Shown here: positions 1-12,700 of the stretch, one piece after another
How the letters are laid out: the number at the start of each line of letters is the position of its first letter
Numbering within the stretch: position 1 is the stretch's first letter
Assembly (NCBI GenBank): GCA_038501625.1
Contig: JAZAYU010000114.1
Coordinates: 1,302,001 to 1,366,000 of the forward strand
Reading direction: 5' to 3'
Origin: Corbicula japonica
Lineage: Eukaryota; Mollusca; Bivalvia; Venerida; Cyrenidae
DNA: 64,000 nucleotides
Notes under the pieces: generated by a model
Database searches by the model: none
What the model saw: only the letters and a program-made list of their open reading frames with translations
What the model was told of the DNA's origin: nothing
Translations under genes and position numbers: made by a program

Positions 1-599
1 AGAAATGTTAAGCAATCAGTTTCCGCGAAAGGTATCAAAATATAGAGAAGGTTTAGCAGTGTTAAGGAGAAAATAAGAATCTAACACTTGCTGGAGGTCA
101 CTGAGATTCAAATCATCACTGCTACAATACTAAAACATGCTTTTTTTTCAACAACCTTCAAAACCAATCAGATTGTCGCCTACAACAATCACAGAAGTAA
201 ATGAGGATTGGCATAACTGTCTAATTGTTCAAAACATTTATTGAAATGGCTGCCAGGGACAGATCCCGAGGTATTTCAATGGGGTTGCTCAAACCCATTT
301 TGGGACAGCAATATTTAATTTTCATAGGGATTTTGACCCGTAAATTGGAAATTATCTTAACTACATGTACCTTAAGACTGCCCCAAATGAACCATCTTTC
401 TAGAAATCTTGCATCTGAACCTGGCTATGTCCATGTATATAGTGTCATAAACATGGAAAGTGTTGACACTCTGCATAAGACATAGGTGTGTTTTATGTGT
501 AATTGCATTCAGTTCCACTGTAATAACATCTTCAGTGAATCAACAATACATGAAATGCTAACTTCAAATCATTATGGTGCCCGTTAGAAAACACGTTAC
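1..599. other. Intron or 3' flank of the receptor gene
   Basis: No terminal exon could be identified on the minus strand here. Positions 252-406 carry a dispersed repeat also seen at 36450-36580. The rest looks like unique non-coding sequence. Confidence 0.5.
252..406. repeat. Dispersed repeat also at 36450-36580
   Basis: GGGGTTGCTCAAACCC, TAATTTTCATAGGGATTTTG and TTGGAAATTATCTTAAC match the copy at 36450-36580. Confidence 0.75.
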
Positions 600-777
600 C
601 TTCATACTGCCACGGTGATTTCCGGCAAGAATCTGTATCACTGGGTGGGTAGGGATGTTTGGGCTCTGTATGCACCGGATGCCGGTGATCAAATGTCGGA
701 GAATCCAGTTTGTTGTGAGAGTAGGTGACGCCACCATACTCCGGAGGAGGTAAAAATACACGCTTCAAATCTTCATC
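600..777 (-). CDS. NPHS1: Exon 17: cytoplasmic tail, continues beyond
   Basis: Acceptor TTTTTCAG/GATGAAG, donor TATGAAG/GTAACG. Phase 0 joins YKSYE to DEDLKRVFLPPPEYGGVTY. PPPEYGG is a candidate SH3/SH2 docking stretch. Further on it reads SPWQYEG. If the donor is not used, the frame runs on 22 residues to a stop at about 532. The donor is good, so a further terminal exon before the window start is more likely. Confidence 0.85.
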
Positions 778-3700
778 CTGAAAAATAAATTAAGAATGAT
801 AATTGTAAATATTTTGTCTGCATTTGCAGTTAAAACTATATTCAGCAAGCCGGATTCCTCCAACTAAAGTCATGCAATCTGTAAAGATGTTATTCCCTGT
901 TGGTTTTTTTTCCACTTTTTATAAGCACGCAGGCAAATTATGGAGAAAACAACCTCGGACTTTACCTTATTCCTGAATTTGCTGATTGAGGTTAACAAAC
1001 TGATTAATACTGATAACCAGTTCAACTTTTTAACCCTTTACTACATGTACACTGATTTTATATCTGAGCTGTCTGATCAGGATCTGCACTGATGGCTTCT
1101 TGGTCAGAATCAACATAATGAATTTAAAAGCAAACAGCGTACATTCAAATCAGCCAGCACATTTGAATAGATCCTGATCAGACAGCACAAATGTGCCAGA
1201 TGATCTGGATCTATGCTGTTTTCCTACACGATAAAACCTGTACTACCAGTAAGTCAATAAACCCCACTTTGTCATGGTGAGTCAAATTTCTCTGAAACCA
1301 ATTATTTTTACTTTCATTTATGACACTTCTATGTCCCATCAGCTTGCACATTGTCTCTCAGTTTGTTAACCCTTCCTCCATATATACACATTTTATCGCA
1401 TGTGCGACCAGTGTAGACCCAGATCAGCCACATCTGTGGTCAAAAATAACCCAATTAATCTCAAAGCGACAAGTGTAAATCCTAATGCGACTGCACAGAT
1501 TTACACTTTTCCCACATTAGACAGAAGGTTTTAATATCAAGGCTTGAATTTGTGCTATATGAGTGTGAAAAATGAAAAAATAAAACATGTTCAAAATAAA
1601 ACAATTCCTCAGTATCTGATGATTCATTTACTAGAAAAACAATTACACCTATAAAAAACATTTTAAGCCATTTTAATATTTAATAAAGCATACAGAAATG
1701 CAACTAACTACTTTTGTATCATTTAATTTCGCGGTGATCAAATTTCGTGCAAATGACATTAGTGACATTTTCGCGAGGGTTTAAATTCGCACTATTGTAA
1801 TATTCTAATAAGACCAGATATTCAATGTTTTGGATTCGCTAGGGTTTGATTTTGCGCACTTACCCTATCTCGAAATAGGCGAAAATTAAACCACAGCGAT
1901 AAATAATGATACCACAGTATGTGCACTTAGAGAAAAAGCATATTATCAAAGTTTGAAGACAAGGGTGTGTAAGCTGCCTATTCCATTATGTTTTAGACAA
2001 CTACAATCACTCTTTGCTGGGTTAATGTGCAAAATATCATTTAAGTCTAGCAGAGTGAACCAAAAGCAGAACAGAAACATGTTAGAAAAGTCATTTTGTA
2101 TCCTTTATAAATAACATGGTCTTGAAAATTAACTACTAATTACTTCAAAGAGAATAATTTATGATAAAGCTTGAAAGAAAAAACAACAAAGACTTAGAGA
2201 AAAAAAGAGTTTAACCCTTTACTACATATATATACCGTCATTGTTCGAATATAAGCCGCACTCATGTATAAGCCGCACTGCCCCCAAATTGATAGAACAG
2301 ATGAAAATAGCTAAACGAAAAGTATAAGCAGCCAAACCTGTGTATTAGCCGCATCCCCAACTTTTTACTTCCAAATTCTGGGGAAAAAGTGCGGCTTATA
2401 TTCAAACAATGACGGTATGTGTTTTATCACATGTTTGACCCGCGTAGATCCAGTTCAGGCAGAATAGACTGTGTGAGCAGTGTAAACTTAGATCTATCTG
2501 GCATGGATTGGACATCTGATCCGGATCAACACTGTTCGCACATGGATAACAGACATATCGACGGACCTGTCTGGTAAAATTTGGGCTGGTCTGACATGAT
2601 TTCTTATGTTATCAAACCGAGTGTCAGTTAAAATTTGAACTGCTAATTCCTTTTTTACATGTTTTGGTCAGTCAGAATTTGTTTCGGTGAAACAGATTTT
2701 CACATCTTGTCTGACCAGAATGCAGATTTTGCTCATCTTGTCTGACCAGAATGTCTGACACTTTTTTCAACTTTCAGGAAGTTTAGATGTATATATGGAG
2801 TAAAGAGTTAGGCAAAATGAATCCAAGAAACTAATCAACAAACAGAAAAACAGTCTAAAATCAAATTTTGCAACAGCGAACTATCCTTACATATTCTGGT
2901 GATTGCTGGAACAATGGCTGTCAACATAACAATCAATAAAAAAATAGGAGAAATTTGTAAGAATTAATACTGTTTTCTTTGAGACATTTGTTTATATAAA
3001 TCGAGTTCCATATTGTGCAGACATAAATACTGTTTTATGCGAGAAATAAGCACACATAAAGACTGTTCCATTTTAGGATTTGCATACATAAATGATGTTC
3101 CATTTTAGAAATTTGCATGCATGAATAATGTTCCATTTTAGAAATTTGCTTGCATAAAAAATGTTCCATGTAAAAAATTTGCATGGATTAAATGTTTCTC
3201 CTTTAGAAATTTGCATAAATAATGTTCCCTGTTATAAATTTGCATGCATAAAAAATGTTACATTTTAGAAATTTGCGAGCAAAAATATATTGATCCTTGG
3301 GAGAAATTTGCAAGAATTGAAGACATTTACATGCATAAATAAATGTTTTATAAATTTTAAAGAATAAGTATTGTTCCGTCTGAGAAGTCTGCATTTTTGT
3401 TTCATTTAGAATAACAGAACTAGTAAAGAAATTAATTGTTAAACTTTAGTCACAAGTACCAATTCCCACATTATAAGCTAAACAAATATGACAAAACAGA
3501 AGCGGTTATGTTACATCAGAATGCAAAGCACTACAAAGTATATATTTTCTACACACTAGATTACTAGAAATTACCGACCCCCGGATCAAAACAGCAGTTA
3601 TCTTTCCATGTTGTTGTTTTCCCGAGGCATAAACAATCTCCAGCAGATATGCATTTATGTTGGCGTTGTTGCTGTAAACAGGGTAGCATGCAGTAGCTTA

Positions 3701-6700
3701 CAAGTAAAATATGGGTGCATACAATGTTATCGTCGGCCCAATATCAAAACCTCATGTCTGCCAAATTTGATTTTTCGCAACCTGAGATTACAGAAATCTG
3801 TTTAAATCTATGCCAATGCGACAGGTTCAGATAGTCATGTGTTGAAATTACCTATTCTGATTGGAGGATATTTCATAAGTTTTAAACCTCTTATAAGGTT
3901 TTGATATTAGGCCCACGATATGGTACATTTAGCATTCCCAGTATAACAGCTGTAATGTTCAGGCTAGCTGCTGGCTTTTATGTAACAGTACTTCAAGTGT
4001 TTTAGGTAACATTATTAGGCTTTGAGTCTGAGACTGAATATTATATGAAATCTGGCAAAGGAAACTGCACAGCTATGTTTTAATCAGTTTTAAGTAAATA
4101 ATTACCAATAAATGGATTGTCACTCAAACAACATTTTCTTTCTGAGATAAGAACTGAGTAGGAATTTAATTGGTTTGGATATTGGACACCCAAGGTCTTT
4201 TGAATACATCAGAAATTATCGTGGACAGACCAGTTGGCAATGCTAATACTTCATATCACGAAGTTTGTTTTTTAGAGAAATTATGGTGAAAAATCTTTAA
4301 AGTTACAGAATCCATATTCTGACAAACTGAATGAACATTTTTCTTTTAGGATTACCACTAGATGTTTAGTGGAGTTTGGGAGTTGTTTTGCTGTCGTGTT
4401 CGTCGGCTTTCAAAGTTTCTTTTTAAACTATATAATTATCACTGTAGCTTTGATTGTGCCATGTGGCAAACATAAAAAGTCTCCCTGTACAGTCAATCTG
4501 TGCTGTTATCGATTATACAGCCCTTCAAAAGCCGTGAACACGATACTTATATTAATTTTTTGTGTGTTATATCAATATGATTATACAGCGAACTTTACAC
4601 AGTCATGATGATAAAACAAGATAAAAAAAATTTAAAACAGGATTCCAGGATTTGAGAAATAAACCAACCCATTTCTAAACTGGACTCCACATTTAACGTT
4701 ATTTATCTAAAACATGCAAAGTTAACACAGGGTTTTCAAGGGACCATACATGCCATCATATCCATGCAATATAAACTACATATTTAATGAACACATTTTC
4801 TGCGCAACTATACCAACATAGAATGACCAACAAACATAACACCAGCAGATTTAAAACATATCCCAATCATACTAAGTTTTGGTGGGACTGGCCAAGCTAA
4901 ACATAAGATAAGCTTCAAGAAATAAGAGAAGCTGGTTAATCCTCTTGTTAAAACTACCAATATACAGTGAAACCTCTCTATTTAGACCAACTCTAGGACT
5001 ACACAGAAGCAGCCTTAACCCATTCCTGTATATATACGCATTTTTACGCATGTGCGACCAGTGTAGATCCAGATCAGCCGGCACATCCGTGCCGTCTGAT
5101 CAGGATCTGCACTGGTCGCATTTTGGTCTGAAATAACCTAATGAATCAAAAAGCGAACAGTTTAGATCCTGATCAGACGGCACGGATGTGCCGGCTGATT
5201 GGATCTAAACTGTTCGCCCTAGCAATAAAGGTGTATCTGCACAGGAAAGGGTTAATAGTGGAGTGATCTTAATTTTGGGATATGAAATAGTTCAAACTCT
5301 TGCAAGGAACACTGAAATAGTTGTCTAATTGGTCTTAGTTTCTGGGTGGTCATTATGATGATTTTTACTGTAATAAATCCACTCACCATTCAGCACCAGT
5401 GAGTGAATATCAAGGTAAAATGAGTAGAAATTCAATAACATGGGAGATAAAAATTCTCTAAATCCCAACATACATAATGAGTAATAAGCATTTCCAGACT
5501 CTGTTCTTGGAAAATGCAAGGTGCCAATTTTGTGCATGGAGAGTAGTTTTTCAGGATCATAAGCCCTGTAAGGAAGTGACCCTAACAATATTTCCTTTTG
5601 AAGTCAGATAATCTGACAGTTCTAATTGTAAAAACATGTTATTATTGGCCTTAAAAGAAAAAAAAAAACAACTGCTCTTTGTTCTGCCAATGTTTACAGT
5701 GCAGGTCTATGTACCACCATAACCAATTTAACGTGAGAACACATTGACTAATAACAAACTTTTGTGTCGTGTTTGTGCAAATAATAAACACTGAAATTTT
5801 AATTAGTAAACCATTGCATGAACCTTTGCTTCATCAAATACAGCTTATATCACATGTGCGACCAGTTAAGATACAAATCAACCAGTAATTTGTGCAGTTA
5901 GATCAGGATCTATGCATCTTATAGGTTCTTCTTGACTAAGAAGTGAATGGAGTAGATCGTGATCAGACTGATTAGTTGTTCATGATGATTTGGATCAACA
6001 CTGGTCACATACGGGATATGTCATATCCAGAGTGAAGTAAAGGGTTTATGACCTTTTTAAAGAAATAATCAGAACCACAACCCCCTAACCCAGCTTTCTT
6101 CTTAGGAACAAACATACCAGACCCTGTGTTCACAAAACCATTATCAGTTTTCACCATTGTCTAACACATGCATCATCCAATATTTCACATTGAATTTTAT
6201 TTAAAACAAAATCTTAGGTGGAATATTATGTATTCAAATTTTAAAAGAATGAATCCATATTATACAGTCCAACTTGTGCTAAGACAACCTTTTAATCAAA
6301 GACCACCTGGTGATAAAGACCACATTTTATGTACTCAATTGACTTTTTTACGCAACCTCTGAACAAAGACCCCTCCCTTTACAGACCACTTCTGTCCGTC
6401 TCAGTAGTCTTTGAAAACACGTTCAACTGTAGATTCTGATTTGTATTCATTCATTATCAAACATTCATGATCAACGTAATTATTGTCCAGTAATTTTGTG
6501 AACATCAGCAAACAGTTTTGAGAACACATGGTCTGTGACAAAATACTTAACCATTAAACAAAACTAATGACCACGATTTGAAGCCATACCTCGTAAGATT
6601 TATAATCATCCGAGAAATCATCTTCATTTTTATCGTAAGTTCCGTAACTTCTCGACTCGTCAGATGGGGTCATGGGATAGAGTTGGGTTTCTTTCGTTGG

Positions 6701-9700
6701 TCCATACAGCTCAATAGTGTTTGTGTGGCTCGTCGTGTCACTGTCATCTAGGGGTAAAAGAGCAGTAACAAACAATCTCTCCAACTCAAGTTTGAAATGA
6801 TCTTCCAAAGTTTCTGTCTGCATTTTATGCAGCTTTACAGCAGCAATTTTCTATAAACTATATAGCCATGAAGTTTATTATGATAGAACTTTTTTATTAT
6901 ACTTGCATCTGTATGCAGTGAAGACTCATACCAAGCTACAGTTGCATTTGTAAGCATATGGGTCTAGACTCTTCTCTATTAAGTACATTGGCTTCCTGCA
7001 AAAACATGTCTTGTCAAATATTCAAACAAAGAGAGTTTAAAGAGACCATTACAGAATAAAATTTTTTACAAAGTTAAAGATATCAATCCAAATAATAAGA
7101 CTAAAAGTTTTTGCATGTTGCATGTATATGAAACCGAACAAGCAAACTGAAGAGCCCTACTTTCCATTCTCTTCTTTCGACGTCGTACAAAGAAGAGAAT
7201 AAGTCCGATATTGAGGGCCAGCAGGAAAATGCCGACGATACAGACGACTAGGATGATGATGACAGGCATATCCTCTGCTTGCTCCGCCTCTTTCTGCACA
7301 TCACTGGCCGGCTTCAAATCTACAACAATCAACAGATTTACTTTTACTATCCTTTAACCATGCTTATATTTTGTCAGCAGCGAGTTTTGTTATTGTGGGT
7401 AATATTGCATCAATTAAGTTCATGGATCGACGTCCCACAAATCCACAATATACCCAAAGAATATTATTGATGAGCTTATTCTCATCTCCATCATGGGAAT
7501 TTATTTATGGACGCTAACTCTTGAAAAACACGGAGATAACTTATGGATTTAACTCTTTACTCCCATAGCTTTTTAACACATGGGCTTTTAGATACAGATC
7601 GCACATTTGTGCTGTCTGATCTAGATCTACACTTTTTGCTTTGTCAAAAATAACCTAAAGAATCAAGCAGACAGTGTATATTGATATGCTGTCTGATGTG
7701 GATTTTCATGGAATATATAGCTTAAATTCCATGAAAATTTCATTTGTGCACATGTAAGGTGAGAAAATCAATAATTGTTATCAAAACATCAACCTGTCTG
7801 AAGTTCAAGGCCATGCATGACATTTCATTGACTGGTAATCCATTTACGACTTCCTGTCATTCAAAAAGGCGCCAAAATATCGTAAACCAGTCTAATTTGT
7901 ACTCACGTGATGAAAGCATGATGTGTTTTAATGGGGAGATTTTGTAAATGTTACATGGAAATGTCAAAAGTCGGGAGAAATAGTATAATATGCGGGAGGC
8001 AGGAGATTGGACTGAAAAATCGGGAGTCTCCCGCCCAAGTCGGGAGGGTTCACAGGTATGCTATATAATAAACAATAATTTCATGGAGCAAAAGGTTAAA
8101 CAGGCTCAGGTCACTTATATAACAGGATTATAGTTTCTGTAGCGAGTGAGATTCACGAACAAACACATCATATACAACAATGCAGCGATATAGTGTAATA
8201 TAACTTTCCACAAAAATTGTTAACATTAATTACCTCTCACAATTCAATACACATTAGTGTACATGTGAAGTTATAATGTAAATACAAGAACCCACACCCC
8301 ATGCTTCAGTTACCCATTCTTCAGAGATATATAGAGTATGATATAAACCTACCAAGGGTGATATGACATTCACCAGGTGATAGACTCCCAGGGTGAAATG
8401 ACCTACCAAGGGTGATATGTCATTCCTCAGGTGATAGACTTTCCCAGGGTGATATGACCTAAAAAGGGTGATATGACATTCCCTGGTGATAGACTTTCCC
8501 AGGGTGATATGACTTAACAAGGGTGATATGACATTCCCTTGGGGGGTAGACTTTCCCAGGGTGATATGACCTAACAAGGGTGATACGACATTCCCTGGGT
8601 GATAGACTTTCCCAGGGTGATATGACCTAAAAAGGGTGATATGACATTCCCTGGTGATAGACTTTCCCAGGGTGATATGACCTAACAAGGGTGATATGAC
8701 ATTCCCTTGGGGGATAGACTTTCCCAGGGTGATATGACCTAACAAGGATGATATGACATTCCCTGGGTGATAGACTTTCCCAGGGTGATATGACCTAACA
8801 AGGGTGATATGACATTCCGTGGGTGATAGACTTTCCCAGGGTGATATGACCTAACAAGGGTGATATATTCCCTGGGTGATAGACTTTCCCAGGATAATAT
8901 GATATAACAAGGGTGATATGACTTCCCTGGGTAATAGACTTTCCCAGGATGATATGACATAACAAGGGTGATATGACATTCCCTGGGTGATAGACTTTCC
9001 CAGGATGATATGACATAACAAGGGTGATATGACTTCCCTGGGTGATAGACTTTCCCAGGATGATATGACCTAAGAAGGGTGATAATGACCTGTCACAGGT
9101 TATATAACCAGACATAAAGATGACTCTCACAATAGCTTGCTATGGAACTGACACTTAGAATAAGTTATTGTTTAGTAGTCTCCATATACCATACTTCTTT
9201 GCAGACATTTATTTCCTTGGTAGGTGAAATCTTAATCACAGCAAGTTAATTTCAAAGTATCCCTATGTATAAGCAAGATAACAAAGAAGGGCTCAATACA
9301 CCACCCTCCTTATTATTGTATATGATATAGAATAATTTTACACAAAGCCCTCAAATTGTATGTAAATAAACAAAGCAAAGAGACTTGAAGCCCAGTATAA
9401 CCCAAATAAATTATAACTTTGTAGATGCAACATTTTACCTGTCTTGTAAGTAACTAGGATTCCAAAATCTATCAAAAATTATACAAGATGCAAATTAAAT
9501 TCAGAATTTGGTGTTTCATGAAAAATGTGTTGCCTAAAATTGCATTTGAAAGGGGCATAACTCAAAAGAATAGTTAAACAAGAGTTACCATTCTTGTTGT
9601 CTCCAATGACTTCGTGTTCATGCAGATGATATATTTCAAGTAATAAAGTGAATAGGACAAGTACTTTCAAAGTTATAGGCAACATTGAGTTTCATGTAAA

Positions 9701-12700
9701 AATTGCTTTAGGAAGTGGCATAACTAAAAATATAGTGAAACAGAAGTTATCATTCTTGTTGTTTCATATTGCTTTGTTCATACAGATGACATATTCCAAG
9801 TATGAAGTGAATAGAACCAGTCCTTCCAAAGTTAAAGACAAAATTAATTTTCATGTTAAAGCTGTGGGACTACCAGACGACTTAAGAATTCTTACTTGAG
9901 GTTTTTGCATTAATTCCCTCGGAAGAATAATCACTGCCTCCCAGGTCATTGAAGGCCATCACTGTCAGCTCATACTCTGTACCTAGTGCTAACCCTGAAA
10001 TATACAGGTGTGTTGTGTTGAACAATCAGAAAGTACAGCATTGCAGGGAAGTTATTTACATGTCTGCACCTAGCAAGGCATGCAAAATTTTATTTCATGG
10101 TAAAAATTCATTAACTCTTGATCTGATGTGTGAACAGTGTAGATTCAGACCAGCGCTGCAGTCTGATCTGGATCTACACTGTTTTGGTCAAAGATGTGCA
10201 GGCTGATCTACACTGGTCACACATGGGACATGGAGTAAAGGTTAAGTAATAATGTAGCTGGCTTCATTGCCTCGAGTACTACCAACAAACCCTAAAGACA
10301 TTCCCGAATACTGATTGTGTTAACATCCAGAAACATCATAAACAATCTTAACCCTCTGCTCCATAAATACACATTATAACACATTTGCAAACAGTGTAGA
10401 TCCAGATCAGCTGGCCCATCCATGCCATCTGGTCAGAATCTATACTGCTTTTTGTTTTATTAGTTGTTGTTTTTTTAAGATAAAGGGAACAGTGCAGATC
10501 CTGACCATGCCAGCTGATCTGGATCTACACTGTTTGCGCATGAGATAAAATATGAAGGAAAGGGTCAATAAATTTCTCAGAACTTACCTTTCACAGTAAA
10601 TATGGTACTATCAGATGGCAGAACATCTACTTGAGTATATCCCTGACCTCCGTCAACCACCTTATAGCGTACTCGGAATCCCTGAGTCATGCCGCCATCG
10701 AACCCGGCGTTCCACTGTACTGTGATGCTGTTGTGTGTCGCATTCACAAACTTGATGCCATAGGGTGGATCAGGCTTGGCTGTAATCAAAAAAGAATTTA
10801 TTATAGTACCATGTTTCAAAACCTTTTCTTGTTTTCAATACAAATAAACTCCCATTTTAAGAACCACAATGAGCAAACCTAACTTAACCATGCTATCTCA
10901 TTGAAGTCACATCTAACAAAATGTTTGATCTGATGACGGCCTGCAAACACCATATATAAGCAATAGTGGTTTTCCCCAATATCTATTTTTAGTAACAATC
11001 TAATCAGGAAGCACAATTCATAATGCTTTTGTGCATTAACATTAATTTAACAAGGCTGAAAAATGAACTGAAGAAATCATTACAGTGGAAATGAAAGCGA
11101 TACCACATTTTTGTAAAGACAAGCTCAAAGACCAGCACAAATTTAATTAAATTTAAATTGACTGTCTGATGTTTTAAAGAATAACTTACTCGTGTCATCG
11201 AAGACAACAGGAAGTCTATCCTCGCCTTTCTCATTGGTCACGATACACTGATAGATGCCGTAATCTGCTTTCTGAACGTCTTTTATCAGCAAAATATTCT
11301 CGTATTTAATTGTGTCTGTCACCTTTTCTTCTACCTGATATTTCACAGAGTCTGCTACAATGTCCACACCATCCTGGAATCCAAAAAGATAATTTCATTG
11401 TCATATGATTGAAACAAAGTGTGCTTACCCTTTAGAAAGACTCACAGGTATTGGCTAAGACCTTTACTCCAAATTTTAGTGCATGTGCTAACAGTGTAGA
11501 TCTAGATCAGCTGGCACATCTGTGCCATCTATCAGGATCTGCACTGTTGATGGCTTTTCGAACCACTAGGTTATTTCTAATCAAAAAGACAACAGTGTAG
11601 ATCCTGATCAGATATCACAGATGTGCCAGCTGATCTAGATCTACACTGATCTCACATTTATTAAAATGTGTAAATATGGAGTAAAGGGTTAAGCTGCAAA
11701 TGCTCAGCCAAGTATTTGTCACAGTTATGACCATTTTATACTCGGATCAGACACTTTCCTCCGCTGTTGCTAAATGTATGTTTGTGAATATATTGTAATA
11801 AGCTAAACAAGAAATGGAAGTAGGCTACATCTTTGTGATGATTTACCTTCTGCCATTTGAAGGTGACAGTTGGCGCCCCCTCAGCGTGACACAGCAGACG
11901 TCCTGTACGGCCAGTCTGGCTAGCGGCCTTGTTGTATTCTGGTGACTTGTCTATCACTGGGGTAACTGAAAACACAAACACACTATTTTAAGCATATTCT
12001 TCACAGGGGTTCTACTAGCTGCCAAATCTCATTTCGACCTTTTTTTATTGGATTCTGCCAATTGATAGCAAAAATACCCCTTATTTCAGTGAAAATGACC
12101 TTTTAGCTAACATGATAGGGCTAAAAAAATGTGGCTTATTGAAAATTGCAAGATTCAAAAGGGTCATCTCCCGCATAAAAAAACCCTTGTAACAATTAAA
12201 TTATTTCAGATTTATGGCATAGGCCAATAAAAACATGGTTTTCAGTGATAATTTTCATTGCCATTGGCCCTTTCTTCCATAGACACACCTTTATTGCGTG
12301 GGTGAACAGTGAAGATCCAGATCAGCCGGCATATCCGTGCCATCCGATCAGGATCTAAACTGTTCGCTTTTTGATTCATTAGGTTATTTCTGATCAAAAT
12401 GCGACCAGTGCAGATCCTGATCAGATGCACTGATGTGCCAGCTGATCTGGATCTACACTGGTCGCATATGCGTAAAAATGTGTATATATGGAGGAAAGGG
12501 TTAACAGATATCAGTCTTAATCAATCTAAATTTAAAAAACATTTTCTGTTTTGAATTTAAGACATTACAAATGGTCTGCAAACTACAGACATTGCACGAG
12601 GTAAAACAAAATTCAAAATGGTCTCTTATCTCTACTTTCTCATTGATCAGTTCAATGTGCTCATTTGCTCTTAGACAAGTGCTGAAGATTATAAAACTGA

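Larger units (their letters stand above)
778..6589 (-). other. NPHS1: Intron between exons 16 and 17 (5.8 kb)
   Basis: It holds several TTAA MITE copies, an inverted-repeat element (1713-1918), a nested TIR element (2233-2417), a tandem array (2975-3395) and two TACAGTGAAACC-type elements (4963-5372, 6263-6431). I see no coding sequence at 3400-4960. The small open frames there have no family resemblance. Confidence 0.7.
7320..9895 (-). other. NPHS1: Intron between exons 14 and 15 (2.6 kb)
   Basis: Contains a degenerate MITE (7549-7722), a short GGGAG-rich repeat (7965-8055), the 56-bp minisatellite (8347-9095) and a twofold tandem repeat (9487-9860). No exon is recognised in it. Confidence 0.8.
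9995..10587 (-). other. NPHS1: Intron inside the FN3 domain
   Basis: 593 bp, more than half of it two TTAA MITE copies (10128-10245, 10348-10568). The second ends 19 bp from the donor of exon 13. Confidence 0.85.

Noticed and set aside
532..599. Tail ending at the stop near 532 with no further exon
   Set aside because: A good donor (AAG/GTAACG) precedes it and the extra 22 residues look like intron translation. Kept as a lesser alternative in the exon 17 entry.
8347..9095. Possible CRISPR array
   Set aside because: There are no unique spacers between repeats; the array is a continuous minisatellite in a eukaryotic intron.
8254..9130. Long minus-strand frames with GHITLGKS-type repeats
   Set aside because: They are produced by the 56-bp minisatellite. 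The frame shifts between units of different length, and there is no start or family match.
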